A stretch of 24,444 bases of DNA from Phoronis australis. Its lineage: Eukaryota > Phoronida > Phoronidae. Shown here in pieces: positions 1 to 12,700 of the stretch (positions within the stretch are counted from its first letter, which is position 1; the number at the start of each line of letters is the position of its first letter). The DNA is taken from NCBI GenBank assembly GCA_002633005.1, contig NMRA01000638.1, forward strand, positions 48,470 to 72,913, read 5' to 3'. Below the pieces are notes generated by a model, which saw only the letters and a list, made by a program, of their open reading frames with translations, was not told the origin of the DNA and ran no database searches. The translations under genes and the position numbers were made by a program.

Positions 1-126
1 TCTCATACTAGACACAGCATACCCAGTACCATCTCATCCAAGCCGCACCCCAATCCAGCCTCATTCATTCCTGGCCACAAACCACCTAGCACCAGCCCAT
101 CCTAGGCACAAACCATCATTTCCTAC
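1..126 (-). other. Intron downstream of exon 16, partial
   Basis: This is intron sequence after the donor at 126-125. It is C-rich on the plus strand, hence G-rich on the transcript strand, like the intron start after exon 6. No further exon, repeat or RNA gene is visible. Confidence 0.8.
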
Positions 127-321
127 CTTCGTCTTAGCTTGTTCCAACCTGGCCTGTCGGGACACGCTTAACTTGCACACCTTGTCCCAGTTGGTAGTCA
201 ACTCAATCAGCTGACCCTCCATCTCAGCCACCCCCTCGTCTGCTGTCTCCATCAGACCCTTGGCCTGCTTACGTACAGACTGGATAGCACTGGCCCGTTT
301 ACCCAACTCCTGTTGGAATTG
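127..321 (-). CDS. MACF1/DST: Spectraplakin exon 16 of 16 in window (rest of repeat 10)
   Basis: The exon is 195 bases (65 codons), phase 0 at both ends; acceptor cttctctccaaacag, donor GTAGGA. It encodes [20 protein letters not shown], then [20 protein letters not shown] and [15 protein letters not shown] and the WDKVC-LS-S-QARLE pattern match recalled dystonin (KELGKRTSSVQ, WETVCALSISKQTRLE). An open frame runs on upstream of the acceptor as far as about 378, but that part has no spectrin pattern. The gene continues left of the window. Confidence 0.95.
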
Positions 322-3300
322 CTGTTTGGAGAGAAGTAGGTCTTGGTTAGATAACAAGAACTGGTGCTTTGATTTCATTACATCATTACTATGGCTAAAA
401 CAGAAATAAAAATAGAAATAAAAAAGAGTTTATCAACAGCTCTTAAGTTGTTCCAATCACAGCTACTGACTTTGTGTATGATGCAATTTTCAAATCTTTT
501 CAACTGCGACATTGACAACACCATACTAAATTGAAGAATTTTGTCCATAATCACAGAATGACAATTGCGTTGGCCTACTTACATAGTGTTCCTCCACTAG
601 GCTGGACACAGTGTCCAAGTCTCCGTCCACTAACTGGTCATCGGCAAGTGCTGGCTCCATTTTCAACAACCAGTCAAGCAAGGCCTGTAAAGCCTCATTG
701 AACTGACCGCTGAACAGAAGGGACTCCTCCAGCTTACGTTGCCTGCAATACCATCAATGATTGCAAGGGAGTTTGCATGACAGAAAATCTTTGTACAAGT
801 TGAAAAAGTTCATATTGCAAAAATGTCAATTCTAACTATTACAGGAGCGAGACCTGATGCATTTAAGAAAAACCTTCCTAATCATTGAAAATCATTTATT
901 ATGGAAAACCTTGCACCAGTCTTCTTGTGAAGAACCCTACTCACCTGTCAACAGACTTCCCACATACTGAGTTCCATTTACTTTTTACTGTTGCCAACAT
1001 CCCTTGTATCAACTCTTGATCAGTGGGTGGGGCCTTCTCCTTCAAGCCCCGCCCATATCGTGTCGTTGCATCATATACTGGCTGCTTTGCACCCAGTGAT
1101 CTCTGAAACTCTTTGTGCTTGCTGATATTCTCCTTAATCTTTGCTGGGTCTTTTCCAATGGCATGCTCAGAAGTCAAGAATGCCTCGCTCTCATCAAGCC
1201 AAGCACACATCTCCCCCCACATGTCGGCAAACTGCTTTGCTCCCTTAGAAGCGTGGTCCAGCTGACGTGTCCGCTCTGCTGAGCGCGAGACGATCTTCTC
1301 CCACCGGTGCTGGACGCTGTTAAGGAGGTTTTTGATAAGGATGACGTCCTGCTTCTGGCTGAAGTACTTGAGGTGTGTACCTGTCTTGTCAAGATCAAGC
1401 ATCAGTTCACGATGGCTGGAGATCTCCTTCTGTAGGTTCTGCAATTGTAAATGTCACAGTCAAGCAATACACGGACTCATTCAGGGTAATAGTTGGACAT
1501 AACCTGCCCGCATGTATAAGTCATGTCAACGACAATCCATAATTTTAGAATTTATGAAAACAGAACTTGGCTCACATTATGTCACAGAATTCTCAAAATT
1601 TCACAGAATTTCAGCCAAGCAAGTTATGTCACAGCTTTACAAAAAGATAAAGATTATTTGGATTTCATTAAGAGTGAAATACATATAATTGCTAAAATAA
1701 ATGATAGAAAAGCCATTTTTAATATTCCAGATAATGAGCCTTAATAGATGATTCATTATTTTTTGAAACAATGCTACTTAAAATTCGTATCGGCGACTAT
1801 TTTTGCAAGGAAAACAGTAATGTGTAAACATAAGATTAGTTTGCAGAAACAAATTGACGTTTTGTATGAGTTGACTCCCAATAGCGATTCGTGTGTTCTT
1901 CATGAGATTTTAGAAGAATTAGAATTGGAAACTATTCGAGGTGAATTTATGAAAGGCCATTTAGTCAGAGCCTGTGCAAGATGGATTGAACATGGTGGGA
2001 AACCAACAAAATATTTCGCAAACCTGGAAACACGTAATTTTTTTAATAAAAATATTTCAAAACTAATTGATTCAAATAAACAGACTATTATGAAGACCAG
2101 CCAAAATTTTTGGCTGAAATTACATAATCTTTATAAAAACCTTATATTTTCGGGTAACGATAATTTATTAAGCGACTGATTTGCCAACTTTAATAAACCT
2201 CCTAAATATTTCTACATCGAGTGAAGAAGCAAGCTTAAAACTTGAGGGCAAAATTCTACTGGATGACGCATTATCTGTTGTGAAGAATATGAAAAATGAT
2301 AAAACGCCAGGCCCAGATGGCTTCACTGCCAAGTTTTTCAATTTTTTTCAGCATGATACTTGTTTTTTAATACCGTATTCACCCTAATAAAAAATTGCTT
2401 CAGCAAGGGGGTGCTTATTATAGCCCAAAAGTGGTCGAAACCCGGTCTCCAAAACTGGTGAGCTAGGATTCATCAGATTTTCGCTCTGTGACTCGTCTGT
2501 AACCTATGACAGAGTTTCTACAAAATTGAAGTGCACTGCGATCAAACTTTGTTGTTAAATTACGAGCATTTTTCAGAAAATCCCAGAGCGAAAACTCGTC
2601 GACAATTACATCACCCTGGATGCCGCAGACATACAGGGGCGATAGTACAATCCCCACAAAAAGTTACGAATTTCAAAACACAGGAAATAAAATCAAATGG
2701 AACATGCATATATGCAAATGAAGTTATAATTAACACACACCATAAGTCTGGAGGCGATTCAGTCAATGTAATTTGAACAAATTGATGAAAATCTGTCGTG
2801 GTTTGCTCGAGATTCTCTTACCGGGTGCTATTCTGAGGAAGTTATGTGAAATCACGCAAGTTGACGAATAAAAAGTCCGAGGACACAAATCTTACAAATT
2901 TCACCTAATACCTTCCCATGCTATTTTGCAAGTGTCATGCACCATCGTCACACGCTTCGCTCAGTCTCGCGATAGCCTTTGCCTAACTCAAGTGATTCAA
3001 TTGAAATACTTTGTGGTTATCGCGTGTGTGGTGAAAAAGGAAACGGTGACCAAAAAAAGTGGAGTTGGAATTCTTCGCAAAAGTCACCTTAATTCTCGTA
3101 ACTGACCTTCATCGAAGATATGTGTAGAAGTAGGAAGGACCACTGAAGAAAGTAAGCGCCTTTTAAGTGATAGTTTTAAGTGTGGAATGTATTTTGACAA
3201 GGTGAAAACTGGTGGCCTAATTTGGCCTACCGCCCGTTTAAAATACACGGGACGAAATTCGTACAGAAAGCGATGGGAAGTATTGTAGCCCCTAACCGGC

Positions 3301-6300
3301 CAACTGAGGGGCTACGTGTTGCCTAGATGCCCAGCGATCGCTGACAGGTCAACTTGAATTCTTGAGTAAAAATATACCGTAATCATTCGGGTTAACGCCC
3401 ATGCTCAGTTAACCCCCCATCCCCGACTTTAAGTGGATTTTCGATTTAACCGCCCACTGCTCGGTTAAGCGCCCCCCTGCGATTTTTGAAGATTTCCAGT
3501 TAAGCGCCCACCTCTCGGTTAAGCGCCCATCCCTGACTTTTAAAGAATGAAGATTTAGCGCCTAGTGCTAAGGAAACGCGCGATTCCCCCGACTTTTAGA
3601 AAAAGATCGACGATCACAATGAGTGCAACGACACCGGGACTCCGAGACGGTGGTTTAGCAATCTGAATTACAATACAAGGTAACAAGTTATTGTCTTGGG
3701 TCATGAACTCACTTCAAAATAAAATACTTGAACCTTTTTGTCACTTTATTTTCTTCCCTTGTTTGCAAAGTTTAAGAACGCCGCCGGCGTCAAAACCTCC
3801 GCTTTCAGCGACTTTGTCTGCCGCGCTGAGTTTCCGTCTGCAGTGCACTAGATAAAACATATATTCGAAAAAATCCGGCCAGAGAAATGTGACAATGGTT
3901 TTGCCAACCCTCCAAATTCTATTAAGGTGGGAAGCTCTCGTATTTTGAACAAATCTCACAACTCACGGAAAGGTGTCAAATTCTCAATATTTTGATGAAT
4001 ATAACTGCCGAGTTATAGAGGATGTGGGGCGACCGAAGGGACAGTACAAGTGCCTTACTGGGTTACCAATTTCGTTGCTGCCTGTCGATTTCTGAATTCA
4101 AACGTTGGCAATAATGTATGTTTGTGTATGATCTTGAAGTAATAAAAAACGGCTAGTCAAATTTTGTTTTTCGCTTATTGCAACTGGTTAGCAGATTTAA
4201 CTAATGTCGCTGGCTGTTCTTTACTATTCTTGCGTCAGCCTGCACGTAAGCGTGACTGTGAATTATCGTTTCAACATCCCCTTTTTAGCCATTCAGAATA
4301 ATTGTGTTGATACATTGGCCATTTTCAGCCTGAACAAAAATTCTTATCATTCGAGTCTGAAATATCTACGACCTAGACTGCTTGACGATAGTGGGTAGGA
4401 GATTCACACAGCTAGTTACAGGGATGGGCTTAGGGAGCATCGAGCCGGGAAATATGGCAATAGACTTGACATCGCAGTTTTGGGGAACATTGGCAACGGA
4501 GGAATATCGTAAAGAACTGGGTCTTTCGTAACAACAGCTTAAAAGGACATAGTCACGCCCGTTTTTGTTACTTCGGACTGTCGCTATGTGTGACTAATTT
4601 GTAGTGGTGCACGTGCGCAAGTTCCCACACTTTGGAGTGCATGTTACCTTGACACCAACAAGTGATTGACAGGTGACTCACACATAGGCCCTACGTGCGT
4701 GCTGAATACCGCCACTATCTTTGGCCATAAAAAATGAGATGCATATTGAAAGAGGTCGTTATATTACTTGACGGCATTTCCAAGTCACGATTGTCAGCCG
4801 ACTCAGACATTGCGCGATAACAGCGGGATGAACAGTGCCGCAGTGCGATATTACAAGTGATATAAATAGGATAATCTGGACAACTTGCATGAAAAATAAA
4901 TGTTTTTCCACCTTGAAATTTGGTAAGGTGATCGTTTAGAATAATGAATTGAAACATTGCTGTTTTCTGACATTTTGTAACATATTTAATATGCAGTTGC
5001 TTGAAATTTTATTTTTGATCGACGACTGACCACCCCCGATCCTTGTCTTACTTCTTTGCATAGCATGTTTGGCGCAAAGGCAAAAGAGCAATGCCGGGCT
5101 GTCGAGATAAGACAGCTAGCCGCAGAACCATACGCTGAAAATGTCATTGAGTCACGGAGTGTCGACTATAACATCCCAAACACAAAAAAACAACAGAGTT
5201 AAGTTTTTCAAACTTTTATTACAACCAAATTTAAAACTGCTCTCCAAGTCGGAACTTGACAGCTACATATAGTACGAGACTGTAACCATAAATTTGATGT
5301 CTGACCTCTGCAACACGTGAAGCTTGCACGCGCGCACCTAAGCAGGGTCACATCTTGAAACAGTTTTAATTCTATTGGAGGCAGCAAGGTCACTGGTTGT
5401 CTGCACACCGCAGGACGTCACGGGGCTATTACTCAGCAATTTTGTAAATTTAATAGTGAATGACTAATCTGAGGGCAAGAGAACCTTTGTTGGGATCATC
5501 CGCTCTTATGATGTTTTCACAGTCATTTAGCGACGTGACGATAAAGCTCTTTGAAAAGGGCTACGCGTTCTGAGTATGATTGTTGTGTCAGGATTTAGAT
5601 CGCCAGGTAAGATTAACCGCCCAGGGCGGTTGTATGTCAAAATAAGCGCCCATGTTCGGTTAACCGCCCATCCCCTACTTTAGGTGGATTTTCGATTTAA
5701 CCACCCACTGCTCGGTTAACCGCCCTCCCTCGATTTTTTCGCCAATTTAAGCGGCCAGGGCGTTAACCCGAACGATTACGGTAGTTTCGATTCAACAGAT
5801 TACTTGAAGTCCTCTTTAAGTTTTCAAAATAGCGTCCCTAAGATTTTTATGTTCCTGTGGAGTCCGGATTAGCAGCATATTAAGTCCAAATCTGCGCTAG
5901 ATCGTACTCTTATTTTCCTGAAATTGGCTGTAACATGATTGATCTTTAGTGATTCCTTAAATCTCTTCAGCTTTAATGGTTCAGAAAGTTTATAATGTCA
6001 AATGATGAATTCTGGAACAACATTTTGAATCAAAAGAAGGGGATTAGGGCATGTACTTACTTATACATTTGGTTAAATACTAGTTTAAAACACCAATAAA
6101 CTAGAAAAGAAGTGGGAGCAAGCTCTAAATACCACAACTAAAGAGTGGTGGAGAAAACTGTCATTTATGAAACCAATTTAATGTGGTTCCAGTTCATAAC
6201 TCCTCATAAGTCCCAATTAGACATCAACTACCTCACAAATGGGTAGCACAAGTTGTCACTGCAGTGTCAATTTGCTCAGTGTCAGTCCCATTTACACACA

Positions 6301-6689
6301 TACTTGTGCTGGAACATCTCGTTCCATGTCAGTTGACCTGTGTCAACTTTTATAGTGTAGACACTATAGAATTATAAGTACAGTTACTTATCTTCACAAG
6401 ATTGGAATTTTACCAAACCATGATTGCTCTTTCTGTAAAAATCAGTCACAGGATCTCCATTTGTACTGGTCTTGTGATATTGTACAAAGTTTATGGATGT
6501 CGTATAGGGAATGAATTTGTCAGAGAACAAGTCAAACTTTTGAAGTAACGCCCATAGATATTTTTTGGGAATTTTGATGAACCAAAAATTTGTAATTTAA
6601 TAATTTGTCTTGGGGAAAATACACATATACAAAAAAGACTGAAAAAATGAAATTATTAATTATTATGATGTAGGAAAATATGCGCACCG

Positions 6690-6747
<58 letters not shown>

Positions 6748-9700
6748 GAAAGTCCGTTTATTAAGTCATATTACTTGTTATGTTACTTTATGTCTTACCT
6801 CAAATAAAAAAATTGGCAAAGACGTTTTGTTACAGAATATCACCATGTTACAGGGAATCCATTCTCTAACTCAACCTAGTGAGTTTTACATCCACCAAAC
6901 CACATTAAATTTATATCCACTTTACATACAATAAGTACCCTGAAGTATTTTTTAAATTTTTATTATCTTAAGCCTGATGTCCAAAATACACAGGACAACA
7001 CAGATTTAAGCGTGAATTCCCTCCTTTTACCTCCTTTTTAAGGAATAACAAGTTTTACAAAGAAGTTAATATTCTTACCTTGTGGTCCTCAATTTGTACT
7101 GCCACTGACTCCATGGTGCTGCCAACGGGCTTGAGATTGTTAAGATCCTTCTCCATGGTGGTAAGCCAACCAATGAATGAATTGAGCTCCAAGTGAAACT
7201 TCTGAGCTTGGCTCACTGCCTCTTCAAGCTTGGACTGCAATGAATCATATCTGGGTGTATTTCCAATTATAAGCACATTCAACAACATATCTTAGGCCTC
7301 ATCATCAAATGAGCTTAAAAAAGGAAACCTTTCATCAACACATTTACCTATATGGTGATTTAAGCGATCAGGATACCATTTTGCCAGTGCTTCAATATGT
7401 GTAATTCCAACAAATATTTACGTCCAATGAACGCGACGTATTAATGAAACTGTCTGAAAAATCCTTTTTGATGTCTTTGTTGTAACATAAAAGGCAGTGA
7501 ATCATAACCCTATCTAACATTTCATTGCTTAGACACAATAAACAAAAATTACTGAGCAATTACCTTTCTATCACTAGCCCTAGTCATGATGTTTTCCCAC
7601 CGTGTCTGTAACAGCCTCATGTCCTGTTTCAAGCCCTCTACTTCCGTGCTCTCTTCAACAATAGTGCCTCCTTGCTCCAACAGGTCCTTCACCTTGCCTT
7701 CTATGGACTCTACTTCTGCAAAACAGAACAATTACAGTCTGTATCAGTACAACTTACCTTACATTTCTCAAATACTATTCAGTTTCATTTATTCATTTTA
7801 CATTCACAAACGCTTGGAATGAAAAACAAAACTCAAATGCATAATATTATTTTAAGAGGGACTAGAACAAAATCACAGGGACCTCTAAACAATTATAGGG
7901 GTTACAAAACGTATCTCACCAGCGTACACTTCCTTGAATCTCTCCAACTGCTCCTTGGCAGTCTCAGGGAGACCTCCAATTGGCTTAGATGTAGTCAGGT
8001 GACCATCAATGTCACTCAGACGCACAAGCATGTCTTGAAGCTCCATCTGGAAACTCTGAGCCTATAACACAGACCAAAGAAAAGATAATACAAAACTTCA
8101 TGGTAATTTAAATTCCAAAATTTTAATAAACAATACAAACCACAACCCTACCGCAACCCAAGTTTTACAATTAGACAACAGACACTTATTTTCACAGGTT
8201 GTCACACTAATGCCAGCCATAACCTCCTACTTCTATATCATAATGCACAACCTAAATGAAACATCTTAATTGAGTTAACTTATATCAATCAATATGCCAA
8301 ACATAAACAAGACCATACCCGCCACTACTTCATGCTGTCGATAATATGAAATCACACACACCTTTCTCAAAGCCTCTTCCAAGTGTAGCTGTCTATCCCT
8401 GGTTTTAGACAGGACGCCATCCCACCTCGTGTTCAAGTCATCCATCTTATCGCGGGTCGATGATGCACTGGCACCACCTTCACTAGAGATCACCTGCTTA
8501 CCAGCCTCATTGACTGAATCGATGCTAGCTTGGTGGGCCTGGATATCATTCTGCAGTATCTGATATAGAAATAAAGTAGGAGAAAGTTGAAAATGAAAAC
8601 TAAGACCCGATTCATGATCCAAGTTGTCAACGTTTTGGTTTAATGACATACAACCGTCATTAGGAAGCAATGTCACTAACCAGCAATACAACCAAAACAT
8701 GAAATGAACAAACCAAAACATGAAATGAACAAACCAAAACATGAAATGAACAAACCAAAACATGAAATGAACAAACCAAAACATGAAATGAACAAACCAA
8801 AACATGAAATGAACAAACCAAAACATGAAATGAACAAACCAAAACATGAAATGAACACCACAATGCATGAGTGGTACTGGTAAGTAACAACACAGTGATC
8901 AGAACAACTCTAAACCCTATGACCCTGGAAAAAAAACATTATTTAATTTATCATTGTACTTCCGATGTCAGACTCAGATGGTTTCAATTCTGTATCAACC
9001 ACAGACTTATTGGTACAAACTCTTATTTAAAGAAAATAGGTGTTAGTGAATCGTCTTTATGTTCTTTCTGTGAGCAATATGAAGAAACAATTCTACATTT
9101 GTATTGGAAATGTTCACTTGTTCAGAAGTTTTGGGGATGTTTAAAAACATGGATGATAAATCAGTGCAATTTCCCTCTGCAGTTAAATATTTCTTCCGCC
9201 TTGTTTGGAAACCCAGCCTGTAGATTAGAAGTTGTAAATTTAATTCTTTGCTTAGCGAAATTTTATTTATATAGACAAAGACTACAAAAGGATAAGTCCA
9301 ATTTTCAGTCATTTTTAGGTGAGGTATGTGATTACTACAACCTGGAAAAAATTATTTACAATGATAAATTGGATTTTGAGGGATTCCAGGCAAGTTGGTC
9401 TTCTTTTTTGCCTAACTAGCTTTTATAGGGTCCGATAATGTTCGTAATTTGTTTGATGTACACAAAACTAGATTGCATATTGCTGCACAACTATGTACTG
9501 GTTGGTTGAGTTAATAAATGTTTCATCATGGAAAAAAATTTCATTGTAGTAAGTCACAAAAGGCCGCAAGCAGTTGAATAGTTTAAATTTTTTCGGCAGT
9601 ACCATTTTTGTATTAAATATTACGGTACCATCCTTACCCTGTGCTTAGCCAGCTCAATCTCAATGATCTTGGGGTCTCCAGTCACCTTCTGCTGTTGAGC

Positions 9701-12700
9701 AATGGTGGCCTCAGTTCTCTCCAACCAGTTGAGTAATTCACCGACAGCATGGTGGAACTGACCAAGACTGATAAGGGCAGTTTGCAGCTTGGTCTGAAAG
9801 GAAAGATGCCAACATAGTAATAATCAGCTTAGGAATACCAGGTTTATTGTTAACACTCCAAAGGAATTCTGTAATTGTCGGGCGACAAAATGTGATGACA
9901 AAGGGCATTTGAAAATAGTTTTTTTATAAACAAGCCATGCAGTGGATTACCAGCCACTTAAAAAACAGTTTCTGTGTTTGAAGCCTTGACAGTCACCGTG
10001 TAAAACACGACTGATAAGAAGCAAAATTTGACTTGTTATAAGTAGCAAATTTCTAAATTTCACGAAACTAGAATGTTTTTGCATGACAAAGTTATGAAAG
10101 ACTGTTCTAAAGGAGGCTGGCTACTGTCAGCTGTGTTATAGAAGCAGTCCATAGTTTACTAAGACAATACAGACCAATGATTCTGCTCGGTATCAGACAA
10201 ATAATTACACGGTCTAGCAAACACATTACTATGCAAAATTTTCAATTTGGCATTTAAAGGAGAATGCCACCCAAAAACAACCTATTTTGAATCAATTTAG
10301 ATCGAGTAATTCCACTCGATAACAGCAAGTTCAGTTGTTTTACCTGACACCTAACGGCAGACGGAGGTGTTGAAATTAACCATTGATGAAATCTGTTCGA
10401 ACGCAGTCTGTTCAGCCGTTCACAACACGCTTACTGATGTAAACCTTGTTACAAATACATCCGAGTTCTTGAACAAACGTGTTGTTTTATTTCACTGTTA
10501 CGGATTTATAAGTGTTTGAACGTGCCGTACCCTACAGAGTTCGGTAAGCCAATTTACCACAGTCGATCGTGGGAGTTTGGGTCTGTTTGGTGATAAATTC
10601 AAATCATTCTTCCATGAAATACAGACGGGGGAACATAGGTGTGTGTTGTAGTTTTAGACTTGCTATTCTTTCAGTTCTAAACATATAAAACGCTCGTTAC
10701 TCCCCGCCAGTGGCTCGCAACCCGATCAGGTCTGTCGCGGCCGCCGGGACTGGACATCACGGACATAAACCAGCTTAAGTTGGAAACTAAACCTCCAGTC
10801 ACCAAAAGACTATAATAGTGAGCCAAAGAAATAATGTGCACAAAATTATTTAGGTGAATTAGCCACGAAACTGAAAATCTATTTACTTGTTGGAGTCTGC
10901 GTAGTTAGGTTCTCCTTCCAAGGAACCGTCAGGGCAAAGTTTGTAAATAACAATGATTTGAATAATGCATTTGAATATCTAAATAAAGATTCCCCAAACA
11001 TGTGACCCAAGCATATAAAATCGTGTTATGGTTTCACAACAGCTTTCCGTCAGCAAACACTGGATTAGCATGCGCTCACATGGCCTCGGTACCTGGTCAA
11101 TTACCTTTATTGCATCTAAAACCGGTAACGCAGTGGTTCATTCATTGCTAGCTTCTCAAAACATTTGCACTCATGCACTCCAAGGCATTACAAATTGTAT
11201 CTAATGAGACAGGACATTAATTCAGTTTTATATAAGCATTGGTTAGGGTGAGAATAATTCATTTTGAAACAGAATGCCGAATAATAAAGGTCTACATGGC
11301 AACTCGCCCGGCGCCAGTCCTGACTTAGTCGAGAGCTCATCCGATGAAGACTTCACGGGTCGGATCGTTAGGTTTCACAGGCTATCAGTTTAAACCGGAA
11401 TACACTGATCAAGAAATACTAGAGAAGCGCCAGCAACGGAACGTAAGGATAGTTCTTTGGTAAGCCGGAATTCGTCAGAGAAATCACCTGTCGACGAAAT
11501 GCCTGCCACAGACACAGAGATGTTTCACGGCCTCATACTTGCTATTAACAGCGTACTTTTCATTCTTCACTGCCGCGATCCACTTCCTAAGCATTTCAGG
11601 CTCTCGAGGAAGTCGAAAAAATGGTATACCCGCTTTCTTCGCAGCTTCATAGTTCGGACAAACGGAAACCACGCACCGCAACATAGCAACATTCACTCTT
11701 CAGATGAACCACCGACATCGCTGCGTCGTTTCTCACCTTCCTCACAGGTTAACGCGACACCTCTCGGCAAGGTGAGGTCAACCGTATAAGAGGGGATGTG
11801 AGTATAAACCGATTAAGACGGTAAAAAAAGACTAATTAAATCGGGTGGTATTCTCCTTTAAGTCAACCCTGGTCAAATTATTAAAGACAGTGAACGGATA
11901 AGTTGGACATGTGTTTACCAGGCACATTGCCATCATAGATATTGACCTCCTTTACGATAATGATAAAAACAAAAAAATAACGTAAATTTCAACAACTTGG
12001 AAGTACACAGTCCATACCATCCTCTCAGCGATGCCATCAATCAGTCCCTTCCATCGTTTGTTAACATCCACCATGGGGTCACGTATGACGGTTGCCTGGT
12101 CAGCTGATGTCTCTCGGATCATATCATTAGCTTGCTGGTTAAGTGACTCAACATCCATGTACTTGTTGTTGACGTCCAAAGTGAAATCCTGCATAAAGAA
12201 TTGAACTCTCATGACAAAATCTAGCACATTAAAGCAACTAGCCAAAAAGACTAAAAATACATTTAAGCGCTCAACAGAGTTCCAGTTCTTCAAAAACAAT
12301 AAAATACCTTTGACTAGGAGAGCAAGAAGTAAAGCTATAAGTTGTGAACTTGGCAAGATCATGCAAATCTTGGGAGGATATTGCCATACATTACAAAAGA
12401 AACACGTGACCTCACTTTGTCAAAATCTAATTATAAGTGAAAATGCCTCTGCAGGCCTTTAGCACTAATCTGGAAGCCTTGGCAAGGCTGCCCCATGTAT
12501 CATCTGGATGCCCACTGTCAATAGGAACCTTTCAAGTTTGGACTCGCATATTGTTATGAATACTAGGAAGCCTCTGAAGGCTCACAGTGGGGGCTGTTTT
12601 TTCAAAGCAGGAAGAAATATACAATGCTATGCTCACACTTGGTTGATAGCATTGTAAAAATCTTGGTCTCCAGTTTTTTTTAGTAAAAATGCTCACTACA

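Larger units (their letters stand above)
3375..5783. mobile_element. Nested TA-flanked DNA transposon with 24-bp inverted ends (non-autonomous)
   Basis: The ends are near-perfect inverted repeats: CCGTAATCATTCGGGTTAAC on the left and the reverse complement of GTTAACCCGAACGATTACGG on the right (one difference), each flanked by TA. A TA target with such ends fits the Tc1/mariner-pogo superfamily, but no transposase is readable in the 2.4 kb. Both subterminal zones (3388-3580 and 5610-5770) are filled with degenerate copies of GGTTAAGCGCCCA. The related element at 21083-22539 preserves the uninterrupted target near 22221, which supports a true insertion. Short open frames inside (3741-3959 minus, 4204-4398 plus) resemble no family I know and are taken as chance. 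Confidence 0.82.
2371..5910 (-). mobile_element. TA-flanked inverted-repeat transposon copy, truncated and interrupted by a nested element
   Basis: The left terminus TACCGTATTCACCCTAATAA and about 250 bases beyond it resemble, in reverse complement, the right end of the element at 21083-22539 (both carry GAAACCCGGTCTCC and TTTCTACAAAA). The similarity resumes to the right of 5783 (GCGTCCCTAAGATTTTT, TGTGGAGTC) and fades near 5910, before any second terminus. So this is a relative of that element, inverted, split by the insertion at 3375-5783 and missing its other end. The stretch 2640-3320 has no counterpart in the other copy; it is either ancestral sequence lost there or a further insertion. 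No transposase is readable, so it is non-autonomous. Confidence 0.75.
10258..11857 (+). mobile_element. TTAA-flanked THAP-carrying transposon, copy 1 (Kolobok-like), 1600 bp, internally deleted
   Basis: The termini are inverted repeats, AGGAGAATGCCACCC on the left and the reverse complement of GGGTGGTATTCTCCT on the right (one difference in 15). Both are flanked directly by TTAA (10254-10257 and 11858-11861). A TTAA target together with a THAP domain fits the Kolobok superfamily; piggyBac also uses TTAA but lacks THAP and has other ends. The inside matches copy 2 (13170-15229) nearly throughout, in the same orientation, but lacks about 460 bases that copy 2 has around 14350-14820. The junction lies near 11443-11452. 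The first kilobase holds no recognisable coding sequence. Confidence 0.88.

Noticed and set aside
1174-1398. Minus-strand Ser/Arg-rich open frame
   Set aside because: It is a shadow of spectraplakin exon 14 in another frame.
3741-3959. Possible small gene on the minus strand inside the nested transposon
   Set aside because: No recognisable domain, no promoter or splice evidence, and the length is unremarkable for AT-rich DNA.
8275-8868. Long minus-strand open frame with seven-residue VHFMFWF repeats, looking like a hydrophobic repeat protein
   Set aside because: It is translation of the 21-bp intronic minisatellite joined by chance to exon 10. Spectrin similarity starts only at the acceptor (8559).
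9043-9312. Minus-strand open frame of 89 codons
   Set aside because: It lies opposite the LINE ORF2 C-terminus and resembles no protein family.
11457-11789. Plus-strand open frame of 110 codons inside transposon copy 1
   Set aside because: It is the complement of the THAP domain, which reads convincingly on the minus strand.
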